A stretch of 64,000 nt of DNA from Osmia lignaria lignaria. Its lineage: Eukaryota > Arthropoda > Insecta > Hymenoptera > Megachilidae. Every line of letters starts with the position of its first letter. Within the stretch, counting starts at the first letter, position 1. The notes below the pieces were generated by a model, which saw only the letters and a list, made by a program, of their open reading frames with translations, was not told the DNA's origin and searched no databases. The translations under genes were made by a program, and so were the position numbers. Where the stretch lies: contig NW_027478165.1 in NCBI RefSeq assembly GCF_051020975.1, positions 9,392,001 through 9,456,000 on the forward strand. The letters are read 5' to 3'. Below are positions 49,358 through 62,000 of the stretch, piece by piece.

Positions 49358-51611
49358 GATCAGAAGCGTAGTTTTCGAGATATATCGAGATATTTAAAAG
49401 TCCCGAAGCCGCACCAACATAATAGAGATACAGAAACACCGTGGCCCCTTTCTTTGAGATAACTCTGCACTATTGCGAGCTGCAAATGCCACTTCCAGCT
49501 TAGCTGTGCAGAAGAAGAACAACAAGAAGAAGAAATATCTCGAAATATGTCCGTCAGGCCCCTTCCCTTGAGATAAATCTGCAAATATCTCGGAAACGAA
49601 GCGAGCTATGGCAAAATGTTTAGAGACCTTTCTTGTAGAGAATTATGTTTCCTACTTTTTATGTAGTATGATATTTTTTGATCAGATGCGTAGTTCTCGT
49701 GATATATCAAGATATTTAAACGTTCCGAAGCCGCACCAACATAATAGAGATACAGAAACACCGTGGCCCCTTTCTTTGGGATAACTCTGCACTATTGCGA
49801 GCTGCAAATGCCGCTTCGAGCTTAGCTGTGCAGAAGAAGAACAACAAGAAGAAGAAATATCTCGAAATATGTCCGTTAGGCCCCTTCCCTTGAGATAAAT
49901 CTGCAAATATCTCGGAAACGAAACGAGCTATGGCAAAATGTTAAGAGACCTTTTTTGTAGAGAATTAAGTTTCCTACTTTTTATGTTCGATGATATTTTT
50001 TGATCAGATGCGTAGTTCTCGAGATATATCAAGATATTTAAAAGTTCCGAAGTTGCACCAACATAATAGAGGTACAGAAACACCGTGGCCTCTTTCTTTG
50101 AGATAACTCTGCACTATTGCGAGCTGCAAATGCCACTTCGAGCTTAGCTGTGCAGAAGAAGAACAACAAGAAGAAGAAATATCTCGAAATATGTCCGTCA
50201 GGCCCCTTCCCTTGAGATAAATCTGCAAATATCTCGGAAACGAAGAGAGCTATGGCAAAATGATAAGAGACCTTTTTTGTAGAGAATTAAGTTTCCTACT
50301 TTTCATGTTTTATGATATTTTTTGATCAGATGCGTAGTTCTCGAGATATATCAAGATATTTAAAAGTTCCGAAGCCGCACCTACATAATAGAGATACAGA
50401 AACACCGTGGCCCCTTTCTTTGGGATAACTCTGCACTATTGCGAGCTGCAAATGCCACTTCCAGCTTAGCTGTGCAGAAGAAGAACAACAAGAGGAAGAA
50501 ATATCTCGAAATATGTCCGTCAGACCCCTTCCCTTGAGATGAATCTGCAAATATCTCGGAAACGAAGCGAGCTATGGCAAAATGTTAAGAGACCTTTTTT
50601 GTAGAGAATAATGTTTCCTACAATTTACGCTCTATGATATTTTTTGATCAGAAGCGTAGTTTTCGAGATATATCGAGATATTTAAAAGTTCCGAAGCCGC
50701 ACCAACATAATAGAGATACAGAAACACCGTGGCCCCTTTCTTTGAGATAACTCTGCACTATTGCGACCTGCAAATGCCACTTCCAGCTCAGCTGTGCAGA
50801 AGAAGAACAACAAGAAGAAGAAATATCTCGAAATATGTCCGTCAGGCCCCTTCCCTTGAGATAAATCTGCAAATATCTCGGAAACGAAGCGAGCTATGGC
50901 AAAATGTTAAGAGACCTTTTTTGTTGAGAATTATGTTTCCTACAATTTATGTTCTATGATATTTTTTGATCAGAAGCGTAGTTTTCGAGATATATCGAGA
51001 TATTTAAGAGTTCCGAAGCCGCACCAACATAATGGAGATACAGAAACACGGTGGCCCCTTTCTTTGAGATAACTCTGCACTAGTGCGAGCCGCAAATGCC
51101 ACTTCCAGCTTAGCTGTGCAGAAGAAGAACAACAAGAAGAAGAAATATCTCGAAATATGTCCGTCAGGCCCCTTCCCTTGAGATAAATCTGCAAATATCT
51201 CGGAAACGAAGCGAGCTATGGCAAAATGTTAAGAGACCTTTTCTGTAGAGAATTAAGTTTCCTACTTTTTGTGTTCTATGATATTTTTTGATCAGATGCG
51301 TAGTTCTCGAGATATATCAAGATATTTAAAAGTTCCGAAGCCGCACCAACATAATAGAGATACAGAAACACCGTGGCCCCTTTCTTTGAGATAACTCTGC
51401 ACTATTGCGAGCTGGAAATGCCACTTCCAGTTTAGCTGTGCAGAAGAAGAACAACAAGAAGAAGAAATATCTCGAAATATGTCCGTTAGGCCCCTTCCCT
51501 TGAGATAAATCTGCAAATATCTCGGAAACGAAGCGAGCTATGGCAAAATGTTAAGAGACCTTTTTTGTAGAGAATTATGTTTCCTACTTTTTATGTTCTA
51601 TGATATTTTTT
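49358..51611. repeat. Mixed zone related to 35,849-38,746
   Basis: Seven monomers. The unit at 49,680 shows TGCCGCTTCGAGC; 50,002 shows GAAGTTGCACC with AGAGGTACAG and GGCCTCTTTC; 50,324 shows GCACCTACATAAT; 50,646 shows GCGACCTGC; 50,968 shows CATAATGGAG with ACACGGTGG. These markers occur in a similar order near 36,800-38,400. The last unit, 51,290, belongs to the CTGGAA/TTCCAG stem subfamily. Confidence 0.8.
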
Positions 51612-54508
51612 GATCAGACGCGTAGCTCTCGAGATATATCAAGATATTTAAAAGTTCCGAAGCCGCACCAACATAATAGAGATACAGAAACAGCGTGGCC
51701 CCTTTCTTTGAGATATCTCTGCACTATTGCGAGCTGCAAATGCCACTTCCAGCTTAGCTGCGCAGAAGAAGAACAACAAGAAGAAGAAATATCTCGAAAT
51801 ATGTCCGTCAGGCCCCTTCCCTTGAGATAAATCTGCAAATATCTCGGAAACGAAGCGAGCTATGGCAAAATATTAAGAGACCTTATTTGTAGAGAATGAA
51901 GTTTCCTACTTTTTATGTTCTATGATATTTTTTGATCAGATGCGTAGTTCTCGAGATATATCAAGATATTTAAAAGTTCCGAAACCGCACCAACATAATA
52001 GAGATACAGAAACACCGTGGCCCCTTTCTTTGAGATAACTCTGCACTAGTGCGAGCCGCAAATGCCACTTCCAGCTTAGCTGTGCAGGAGAAGAACAACA
52101 AGAAGAAGAAATATCTCGAAATATGTCCGTCAGGCCCCTTCCCTTGAGATAAATCTGCAAATATCTCGGAAACGAAGCGAGCTATGGCAAAATGTTAAGA
52201 GACCTTTTTTGTAGAGAATTAAGTTTCCTACTTTTTATCTTCTATGATATTTTTTGATCAGATGCGTAGTTCTCGAGATATATCAAGATATTTAAAAGTT
52301 CCGAAGCCGCACCAACATAATAGAGATACAGAAACACCGTGGCCCCTCTCTTTGAGATAACTCTGCACTATTGCGAGCTGGAAATGCCACTTCCAGTTTA
52401 GCTGTGCAGAAGAAGAACAACAAGAAGAAGAAATATCTCGAAATATGTCCGTTAGGCCCCTTCCCTTGAGATAAATCTGCAAATATCTCGGAAACGAAGC
52501 GAGCTATGGCAAAATGTTAAGAGACCTTTTTTGTAGAGAATTAAGTTTCCTACTTTTTATGTTCTATGATATTTTTTGATCAGATGCGTAGTTCTCGAGA
52601 TATATCAAGATATTTAAAAGTTCCGAAGCCGCACCAACATAATAGAGATACAGAAACACCGTGGCCCCTTTCTTTGAGATAACTCTGCACTATTGCGAGC
52701 TGGAAATGCCACTTCCAGTTTAGCTGTGCAGAAGAAGAACAACAAGAAGAAGAAATATCTCGAAATATGTCCGTTAGGCCCCTTCCCTTGAGATAAATCT
52801 GCAAATATCTCGGAAACGAAGCGAGCTATGGCAAAATGTTAAGAGACCTCTTTTGTAGAGAATTAAGTTTCCTACTTTTTATGTTCTATGATATTTTTTG
52901 ATCAGATGCGTAGTTCTCGAGATATATCACGATATTTAAAAGTTCCGAAGCCGCACCAACATAATAGAGATACAGAAACACCGTGGCCCCTTTCTTTGAG
53001 ATAACTCTGCACTATTGCGAGCTGTAAATGCCACTTCCAGCTTAGCTGTGCAGAAGAAGAACAAGAAGAAGAAGAAATATCTCGAAATATGTCCGTCAGG
53101 CCCCGTCCCTTGAGATATATCTGCAAATATCTCGGAAACGAAGCGAGCTATGACAAAATGTTTAGAGACCTTTTTTGTAGAGAATTATGTTTCCTACAAT
53201 TTATGTTCTATGATATTTTTTGATCAGAAGCGTAGTTTTCGAGATATATCGAGATATTTAAAAGTTCCGAAGCCGCACCAACATGATAGAGATACAGAAA
53301 CAGCATGGCCCCTTTCTTTGAGATATCTCTGCACTATTGCGAGCTGCAAATGCCACTTCCAGCTTAGCTGCGCAGAAGAAGAACAACAAGAAGAAGAAAT
53401 ATCTCGAAATATGTCCGTCAGGCCCCTTCCCTTGAGATAAATCTGCAAATATCTCGGAAATGAAGCGAGCTATGGCAAAATGTTAAGAGACCTTATTTGT
53501 AGAGAATTAAGTTTCCTACTTTTTATGTTCTATGATATTTTTTGATCAGATGCGTAGTTCTCGAGATATATCAAGATATTTAAAAGTTCCGAAACCGCAC
53601 CAACATAATAGAGATACAGAAACACCGTGGCCCCTTTCTTTGAGATAACTCTGCACTAGTGCGAGCCGCAAATGCCACTTCCAGCTTAGCTGTGCAGAAG
53701 AAGAACAACAAGAAGAAGAAATATCTCGAAATATGTCCGTCAGGCCCCTTCCCTTGAGATAAATCTGCAAATATCTCGGAAACGAAGCGAGCTATGGCAA
53801 AATGTTAAGAGACCTTTTTTGTAGAGAATTAAGTTTCCTACTTTTTATGTTCTATGATATTTTTTGATCAGATGCGTAGTTCTCGAGATATATCAAGATA
53901 TTTAAAAGTTCCGAAGCCGCACCAACATAATAGAGATACAGAAACACCGTGGCCCCTTTCTTTGAGATAACTCTGCACTATTGCGAGCTGGAAATGCCAC
54001 TTCCAGTTTAGCTGTGCAGAAGAAGAACAACAAGAAGAAGAAATATCTCGAAATATGTCCGTTAGGCCCCTTCCCTTGAGATAAATCTGCAAATATCTCG
54101 GAAACGAAGCGAGCTATGGCAAAATGTTAAGATCCTCTTTTGTAGAGAATTAAGTTTCCTACTTTTTATGTTCTATGATATTTTTTGATCAGATGCGTAG
54201 TTCTCGAGATATATCACGATATTTAAAAGTTCCGAAGCCGCACCAACATAATAGAGATACAGAAACACCGTGGCCCCTTTCTTTGAGATAACTCTGCACT
54301 ATTGCGAGCTGTAAATGCCACTTCCAGCTTAGCTGTGCAGAAGAAGAACAAGAAGAAGAAGAAATATCTCGAAATATGTCCGTCAGGCCCCTTCCCTTGA
54401 GATATATCTGCAAATATCTCGGAAACGAAGCGAGCTATGACAAAATGTTAAGAGACCTTTTTTGTAGAGAATTATGTTTCCTACAATTTATGTTCTATGA
54501 TATTTTTT
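51612..54508. repeat. Nine-monomer block, copy 1
   Basis: Nine units match 56,119-59,016 in order. Subtypes: AACAGCGTGG with AGATATCTCTG; GAAACCGCACC; two stem-subfamily units; ATATCACGATATT with GAACAAGAAG; AACAGCATGG with AGATATCTCTG; GAAACCGCACC; stem subfamily; ATATCACGATATT. This copy contains the 321-bp monomer, so its offset to copy 2 is 4,507 up to that point and 4,508 after it. Private change here: GTGCAGGAGAAG near 52,085. Confidence 0.86.
53866..54186. repeat. Monomer with a 1-bp deletion (321 bp)
   Basis: At about 54,131-54,136 the usual TTAAGAGACCTC reads TTAAGATCCTC: one base is lost next to a substitution. The corresponding unit in the duplicate block (starting 58,373) has the intact sequence, so the loss happened after the duplication or is a sequencing or assembly error in a tract close to a T run. 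Confidence 0.9.
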
Positions 54509-56118
54509 GATCAGAAGCGTAGTTTTCGAGATATATCGAGATATTTAAAAGTTCCGAAGCCGCACCAACATAATAGAGATACAGAAACACCGTGGCCCCT
54601 TTCTTTGAGATAACTCTGCACTAGTGCGAGCCGCAAATGCCACTTCCAGCTTAGCTGTGCAGAAGAAGAACAACAAGAAGAAGAAATATCTCGAAATATG
54701 TCCGTCAGGCCCCTTCCCTTGAGATAAATCTGCAAATATCTCGGAAACGAAGCGAGCTATGGCAAAATGTTAAGAGACCTTTTTTGTAGAGAATTATGTT
54801 TCCTACTTTTTATGTTCTATGATATTTTTTGATCAGACGCGTAGCTCTCGAGATATATCAAGATATTTAAAAGTTCCGAAGCCGCACCAACATAATAGAG
54901 ATACAGAAACAGCGTGGCCCCTTTCTTTGAGATATCTCTGCACTATTGCGAGCTGCAAATGCCACTTCCAGCTTAGCTGCGCAGAAGAAGAACAACAAGA
55001 AGAAGAAATATCTCGAAATATGTCCGTCAGGCCCCTTCCCTTGAGATAAATCTGCAAATATCTCGGAAACGAAGCGAGCTATGGCAAAATATTAAGAGAC
55101 CTTATTTGTAGAGAATGAAGTTTCCTACTTTTTATGTTCTATGATATTTTTTGATCAGATGCGTAGTTCTCGAGATATATCAAGATATTTAAAAGTTCCG
55201 AAACCGCACCAACATAATAGAGATACAGAAACACCGTGGCCCCTTTCTTTGAGATAACTCTGCACTAGTGCGAGCCGCAAATGCCACTTCCAGCTTAGCT
55301 GTGCAGAAGAAGAACAACAAGAAGAAGAAATATCTCGAAATATGTCCGTCAGGCCCCTTCCCTTGAGATAAATCTGCAAATATCTCGGAAACGAAGCGAG
55401 CTATGGCAAAATGTTAAGAGACCTTATTTGTAGAGAATTAAGTTTCCTACTTTTTATGTTCTATGATATTTTTTGATCAGATGCGCAGTTCTCGAGATAT
55501 ATCAAGATATTTAAAAGTTCCGAAACCGCACCAACATAATAGAGATACAGAAACACCGTGGCCCCTTTCTTTGAGATAACTCTGCACTAGTGCGAGCCAC
55601 AAATGCCACTTCCAGCTTAGCTGTGCAGAAGAAGAACAACAAGAAGAAGAAATATCTCGAAATATGTCCGTCAGGCCCCTTCCCTTGAGATAAATCTGCA
55701 AATATCTCGGAAACGAAGCGAGCTATGGCAAAATGTTAAGAGACCTTTTTTGTAGAGAATTAAGTTTCCTACTTTTTATGTTCTATGATATTTTTTGATC
55801 AGAAGCGTAGTTTTCGAGATATATCGAGATATTTAAAAGTTCCGAAGCCGCACCAACATAATAGAGATACAGAAACACCGTGGCCCCTCTCTTTGAGATA
55901 ACTCTGCACTAGTGCGAGCCGCAAATGCCACTTCCAGCTTAGCTGTGCAGAAGAAGAACAACAAGAAGAAGAAATATCTCGAAATATGTCCGTCAGGCCC
56001 CTTCCCTTGAGATAAATCTGCAAATATCTCGGAAACGAAGCGAGCTATGGCAAAATGTTAAGAGACCTTTTTTGTAGAGAATTATGTTTCCTACTTTTTA
56101 TGTTCTATGATATTTTTT
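54509..56118. repeat. Five monomers between the two nine-monomer blocks
   Basis: The units are a plain type A copy (54,509), an AACAGCGTGG copy (54,831), two GAAACCGCACC copies (55,153 and 55,475) and a type A body after a type B leader (55,797). The unit at 55,475 has ATGCGCAGTTCTCG and GAGCCACAAATG; the second of these recurs at 59,339. Confidence 0.8.
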
Positions 56119-59016
56119 GATCAGACGCGTAGCTCTCGAGATATATCAAGATATTTAAAAGTTCCGAAGCCGCACCAACATAATAGAGATACAGAAACAG
56201 CGTGGCCCCTTTCTTTGAGATATCTCTGCACTATTGCGAGCTGCAAATGCCACTTCCAGCTTAGCTGCGCAGAAGAAGAACAACAAGAAGAAGAAATATC
56301 TCGAAATATGTCCGTCAGGCCCCTTCCCTTGAGATAAATCTGCAAATATCTCGGAAACGAAGCGAGCTATGGCAAAATATTAAGAGACCTTATTTGTAGA
56401 GAATGAAGTTTCCTACTTTTTATGTTCTATGATATTTTTTGATCAGATGCGTAGTTCTCGAGATATATCAAGATATTTAAAAGTTCCGAAACCGCACCAA
56501 CATAATAGAGATACAGAAACACCGTGGCCCCTTTCTTTGAGATAACTCTGCACTAGTGCGAGCCGCAAATGCCACTTCCAGCTTAGCTGTGCAGAAGAAG
56601 AACAACAAGAAGAAGAAATATCTCGAAATATGTCCGTCAGGCCCCTTCCCTTGAGATAAATCTGCAAATATCTCGGAAACGAAGCGAGCTATGGCAAAAT
56701 GTTAAGAGACCTTTTTTGTAGAGAATTAAGTTTCCTACTTTTTATCTTCTATGATATTTTTTGATCAGATGCGTAGTTCTCGAGATATATCAAGATATTT
56801 AAAAGTTCCGAAGCCGCACCAACATAATAGAGATACAGAAACACCGTGGCCCCTCTCTTTGAGATAACTCTGCACTATTGCGAGCTGGAAATGCCACTTC
56901 CAGTTTAGCTGTGCAGAAGAAGAACAACAAGAAGAAGAAATATCTCGAAATATGTCCGTTAGGCCCCTTCCCTTGAGATAAATCTGCAAATATCTCGGAA
57001 ACGAAGCGAGCTATGGCAAAATGTTAAGAGACCTTTTTTGTAGAGAATTAAGTTTCCTACTTTTTATGTTCTATGATATTTTTTGATCAGATGCGTAGTT
57101 CTCGAGATATATCAAGATATTTAAAAGTTCCGAAGCCGCACCAACATAATAGAGATACAGAAACACCGTGGCCCCTGTCTTTGAGATAACTCTGCACTAT
57201 TGCGAGCTGGAAATGCCACTTCCAGTTTAGCTGTGCAGAAGAAGAACAACAAGAAGAAGAAATATCTCGAAATATGTCCGTTAGGCCCCTTCCCTTGAGA
57301 TAAATCTGCAAATATCTCGGAAACGAAGCGAGCTATGGCAAAATGTTAAGAGACCTCTTTTGTAGAGAATTAAGTTTCCTACTTTTTATGTTCTATGATA
57401 TTTTTTGATCAGATGCGTAGTTCTCGAGATATATCACGATATTTAAAAGTTCCGAAGCCGCACCAACATAATAGAGATACAGAAACACCGTGGCCCCTTT
57501 CTTTGAGATAACTCTGCACTATTGCGAGCTGTAAATGCCACTTCCAGCTTAGCTGTGCAGAAGAAGAACAAGAAGAAGAAGAAATATCTCGAAATATGTC
57601 CGTCAGGCCCCTTCCCTTGAGATATATCTGCAAATATCTCGGAAACGAAGCGAGCTATGACAAAATGTTTAGAGACCTTTTTTGTAGAGAATTATGTTTC
57701 CTACAATTTATGTTCTATGATATTTTTTGATCAGAAGCGTAGTTTTCGAGATATATCGAGATATTTAAAAGTTCCGAAGCCGCACCAACATGATAGAGAT
57801 ACAGAAACAGCATGGCCCCTTTCTTTGAGATATCTCTGCACTATTGCGAGCTGCAAATGCCACTTCCAGCTTAGCTGCGCAGAAGAAGAACAACAAGAAG
57901 AAGAAATATCTCGAAATATGTCCGTCAGGCCCCTTCCCTTGAGATAAATCTGCAAATATCTCGGAAACGAAGCGAGCTATGGCAAAATGTTAAGAGACCT
58001 TATTTGTAGAGAATTAAGTTTCCTACTTTTTATGTTCTATGATATTTTTTGATCAGATGCGTAGTTCTCGAGATATATCAAGATATTTAAAAGTTCCGAA
58101 ACCGCACCAACATAATAGAGATACAGAAACACCGTGGCCCCTTTCTTTGAGATAACTCTGCACTAGTGCGAGCCGCAAATGCCACTTCCAGCTTAGCTGT
58201 GCAGAAGAAGAACAACAAGAAGAAGAAATATCTCGAAATATGTCCGTCAGGCCCCTTCCCTTGAGATAAATCTGCAAATATCTCGGAAACGAAGCGAGCT
58301 ATGGCAAAATGTTAAGAGACCTTTTTTGTAGAGAATTAAGTTTCCTACTTTTTATGTTCTATGATATTTTTTGATCAGATGCGTAGTTCTCGAGATATAT
58401 CAAGATATTTAAAAGTTCCGAAGCCGCACCAACATAATAGAGATACAGAAACACCGTGGCCCCTTTCTTTGAGATAACTCTGCACTATTGCGAGCTGGAA
58501 ATGCCACTTCCAGTTTAGCTGTGCAGAAGAAGAACAACAAGAAGAAGAAATATCTCGAAATATGTCCGTTAGGCCCCTTCCCTTGAGATAAATCTACAAA
58601 TATCTCGGAAACGAAGCGAGCTATGGCAAAATGTTAAGAGACCTCTTTTGTAGAGAATTAAGTTTCCTACTTTTTATGTTCTATGATATTTTTTGATCAG
58701 ATGCGTAGTTCTCGAGATATATCACGATATTTAAAAGTTCCGAAGCCGCACCAACATAATAGAGATACAGAAACACCGTGGCCCCTTTCTTTGAGATAAC
58801 TCTGCACTATTGCGAGCTGTAAATGCCACTTCCAGCTTAGCTGTGCAGAAGAAGAACAAGAAGAAGAAGAAATATCTCGAAATATGTCCGTCAGGCCCCT
58901 TCCCTTGAGATATATCTGCAAATATCTCGGAAACGAAGCGAGCTATGACAAAATGTTTAGAGACCTTTTTTGTAGAGAATTATGTTTCCTACAATTTATG
59001 TTCTATGATATTTTTT
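56119..59016. repeat. Nine-monomer block, copy 2
   Basis: This is the counterpart of 51,612-54,508 without the 1-bp deletion. Private changes include CCCCTGTCTTTG near 57,175 and ATCTACAAAT near 58,592. After this block the series continues with another AACAGCATGG unit at 59,017, whereas copy 1 continues with a plain type A unit at 54,509. Between the copies, 54,831-55,474 repeats the first two subtypes again. Confidence 0.86.
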
Positions 59017-62000
59017 GATCAGAAGCGTAGTTTTCGAGATATATCGAGATATTTAAAAGTTCCGAAGCCGCACCAACATGATAGAGATACAGAAACAGCA
59101 TGGCCCCTTTCTTTGAGATATCTCTGCACTATTGCGAGCTGCAAATGCCACTTCCAGCTTAGCTGCGCAGAAGAAGAACAACAAGAAGAAGAAATATCTC
59201 GAAATATGTCCGTCAGGCCCCTTCCCTTGAGATAAATCTGCAAATATCTCGGAAACGAAGCGAGCTATGGCAAAATGTTAAGAGACCTTATTTGTAGAGA
59301 ATTAAGTTTCCTACTTTTTATGTTCTATGATATTTTTTGATCAGATGCGTAGTTCTCGAGATATATCAAGATATTTAAAAGTTCCGAAACCGCACCAACA
59401 TAATAGAGATACAGAAACACCGTGGCCCCTTTCTTTGAGATAACTCTGCACTAGTGCGAGCCACAAATGCCACTTCCAGCTTAGCTGTGCAGAAGAAGAA
59501 CAACAAGAAGAAGAAATATCTCGAAATATGTCCGTCAGGCCCCTTCCCTTGAGATAAATCTGCAAATATCTCGGAAACGAAGCGAGCTATGGCAAAATGT
59601 TAAGAGACCTTTTTTGTAGAGAATTAAGTTTCCTACTTCTTATGTTCTATGATATTTTTTGATCAGATGCGTAGTTCTCGAGATATATCAAGATATTTAA
59701 AACTTCCGAAGCCGCACCAACATAATAGAGATACAGAAACACCGTGGCCCCTTTCTTTGAGATAACTCTGCACTATTGCGGGCTGTAAATGCCACTTCCA
59801 GCTTAGCTGTGCAGAAGAAGAACATCAAGAAGAAGAAATATCTCGATTAATGTCCGTCAGGCCCCTTCCCTTGAGATAAATCTGCAAATATCTCGGAAAC
59901 GAAGAGGGCTATGGCCAAATGTTAAGAGACCTTTTTTGTAGAGAATTAAGTTTCCTACTTTTTATGTTCTATGATATTTTTTTATCTGATGCGTAGTTCT
60001 CGAGATATATCAAGATATTTAAAAGTTCCGAAGCCGCACCAACATAATAGAGATACAGAAACACCGTGGCCCCTCTCTTTGAGATAACTCTGCACTATTG
60101 CGAGCTGGAAATGCCACTTCCAGTTTAGCTGTGCAGAAGAAGAACAACAAGAAGAAGAAATATCTCGAAATATGTCCGTCAGGCCCCTGCCCTTGAGATA
60201 TATCTGCAAATATCTCGGAAACGAAGCGAGCTATGGCAAAATGTTGAGAGACCTTTTTTGTAGAGAATTATGTTTCCTACAATTTATGTTCTACGATATT
60301 TTTTGATCAGAAGCGTAGTTTTCGAGATATATCGAGATATTTAAAAGTTCCGTAGCCGCACCAACATAATAGAGATACAGAAACACCGTGGCCCCTTTCT
60401 TTGAGATAACTCTGCACTAGTGCGAGCCGCAAATGCCACTTCCAGCTTAGCTGTGCAGAAGAAGAACAACAAGAAGAAGAAATATCTCGAAATATGTCCG
60501 TCAGGCCCCTTCCCTTGAGATAAATCTGCAAATATCTCGGAAACGAAGCGAGCTATGGCAAAATGTTAAGAGACCTTTTTTGTAGAGAATTAAGTTTCCT
60601 ACTTTTTATGTTCTATGATATCTTTTGATCAGATGCGTAGTTCTCGAGATATATCAACATATTTAAAAGTTCCGAAGCCGCACCAACATAATAGAGATAC
60701 AGAAACACCGTGGCCCCTTTCTTTGAGATAACTCTGCACTATTGCGAGCTGGAAATGCCACTTCCAGTTTAGCTGTGCAGAAGAAGAACAACAAGAAGAA
60801 GAAATATCTCGAAATATGTCCGTTAGGCCCCTTCCCTTGAGATAAATCTGCAAATATCTCGGAAACGAAGCGAGCTATGGCAAAATGTTAAGGGACCTCT
60901 TTTGTAGAGAATTAAGTTTCCTACTTTTTATGTTCTATCATATTTTTTGATCAGATGCGTAGTTCTCGAGATATATCACGATATTTAAAAGTTCCGAAGC
61001 CGCACCAACATAATAGAGATACAGAAACACCGTGGCCCCTTTCTTTGAGATAACTCTGCACTATTGCGAGCTGTAAATGCCACTTCCAGCTTAGCTGTGC
61101 AGAAGAAGAACAAGAAGAAGAAGAAATATCTCGAAATATGTCCGTCAGGCCCCTTCCCTTGAGATATATCTGCAAATATCTCGGAAACGAAGCGAGCTAT
61201 GACAAAATGTTAAGAGACCTTTTTTGTAGAGAATTATGTTTCCTACAATTTATGTTCTATGATATTTTTTGATCAGAAGCGTAGTTTTCGAGATATATCG
61301 AGATATTTAAAAGTTCCGAAGCCGCACCAACATAATAGAGATACAGAAACACCGTGGCCCCTTTCTTTGAGATAACTCTGCACTAGTGCGAGCCGCAAAT
61401 GCCACTTCCAGCTTAGCTGTGCAGAAGAAGAACAACAAGAAGAAGGAATATCTCGAAATATGTCCGTCAGGCCCCTTCCCTTGAGATAAATCTGCAAATA
61501 TCTCGGAAACGAAGCGAGCTATGGCAAAATGTTAAGAGACCTTTTTTGTAGAGAATTATGTTTCCTACTTTTTATGTTCTATGATATTTTTTGATCAGAT
61601 GCGTAGTTCTCGAGATATATCAAGATATTTAAAAGTTCCGAAGCCGCACCAACATAATAGAGATACAGAAACACCGTGGCCCCTCTCTTTGAGATAACTC
61701 TGCACTATTGCGAGCTGGAAATGCCACTTCCAGTTTAGCTGTGCAGAAGAAGAACAACAAGAAGAAGAAATATCTCGAAATATGTCCGTTAGGCCCCTTC
61801 CCTTGAGATAAATCTGCAAATATCTCGGAAACGAAGCGAGCTATGGCAAAATGTTAAGAGACCTTTTTTGTAGAGAATTAAGTTTCCTACTTTTTATGTT
61901 CTATGATATTTTTTGATCAGATGCGTAGTTCTCGAGATATATCAAGATATTTAAAACTTCCGAAGCCGCACCAACATAATAGAGATACAGAAACACCGTG

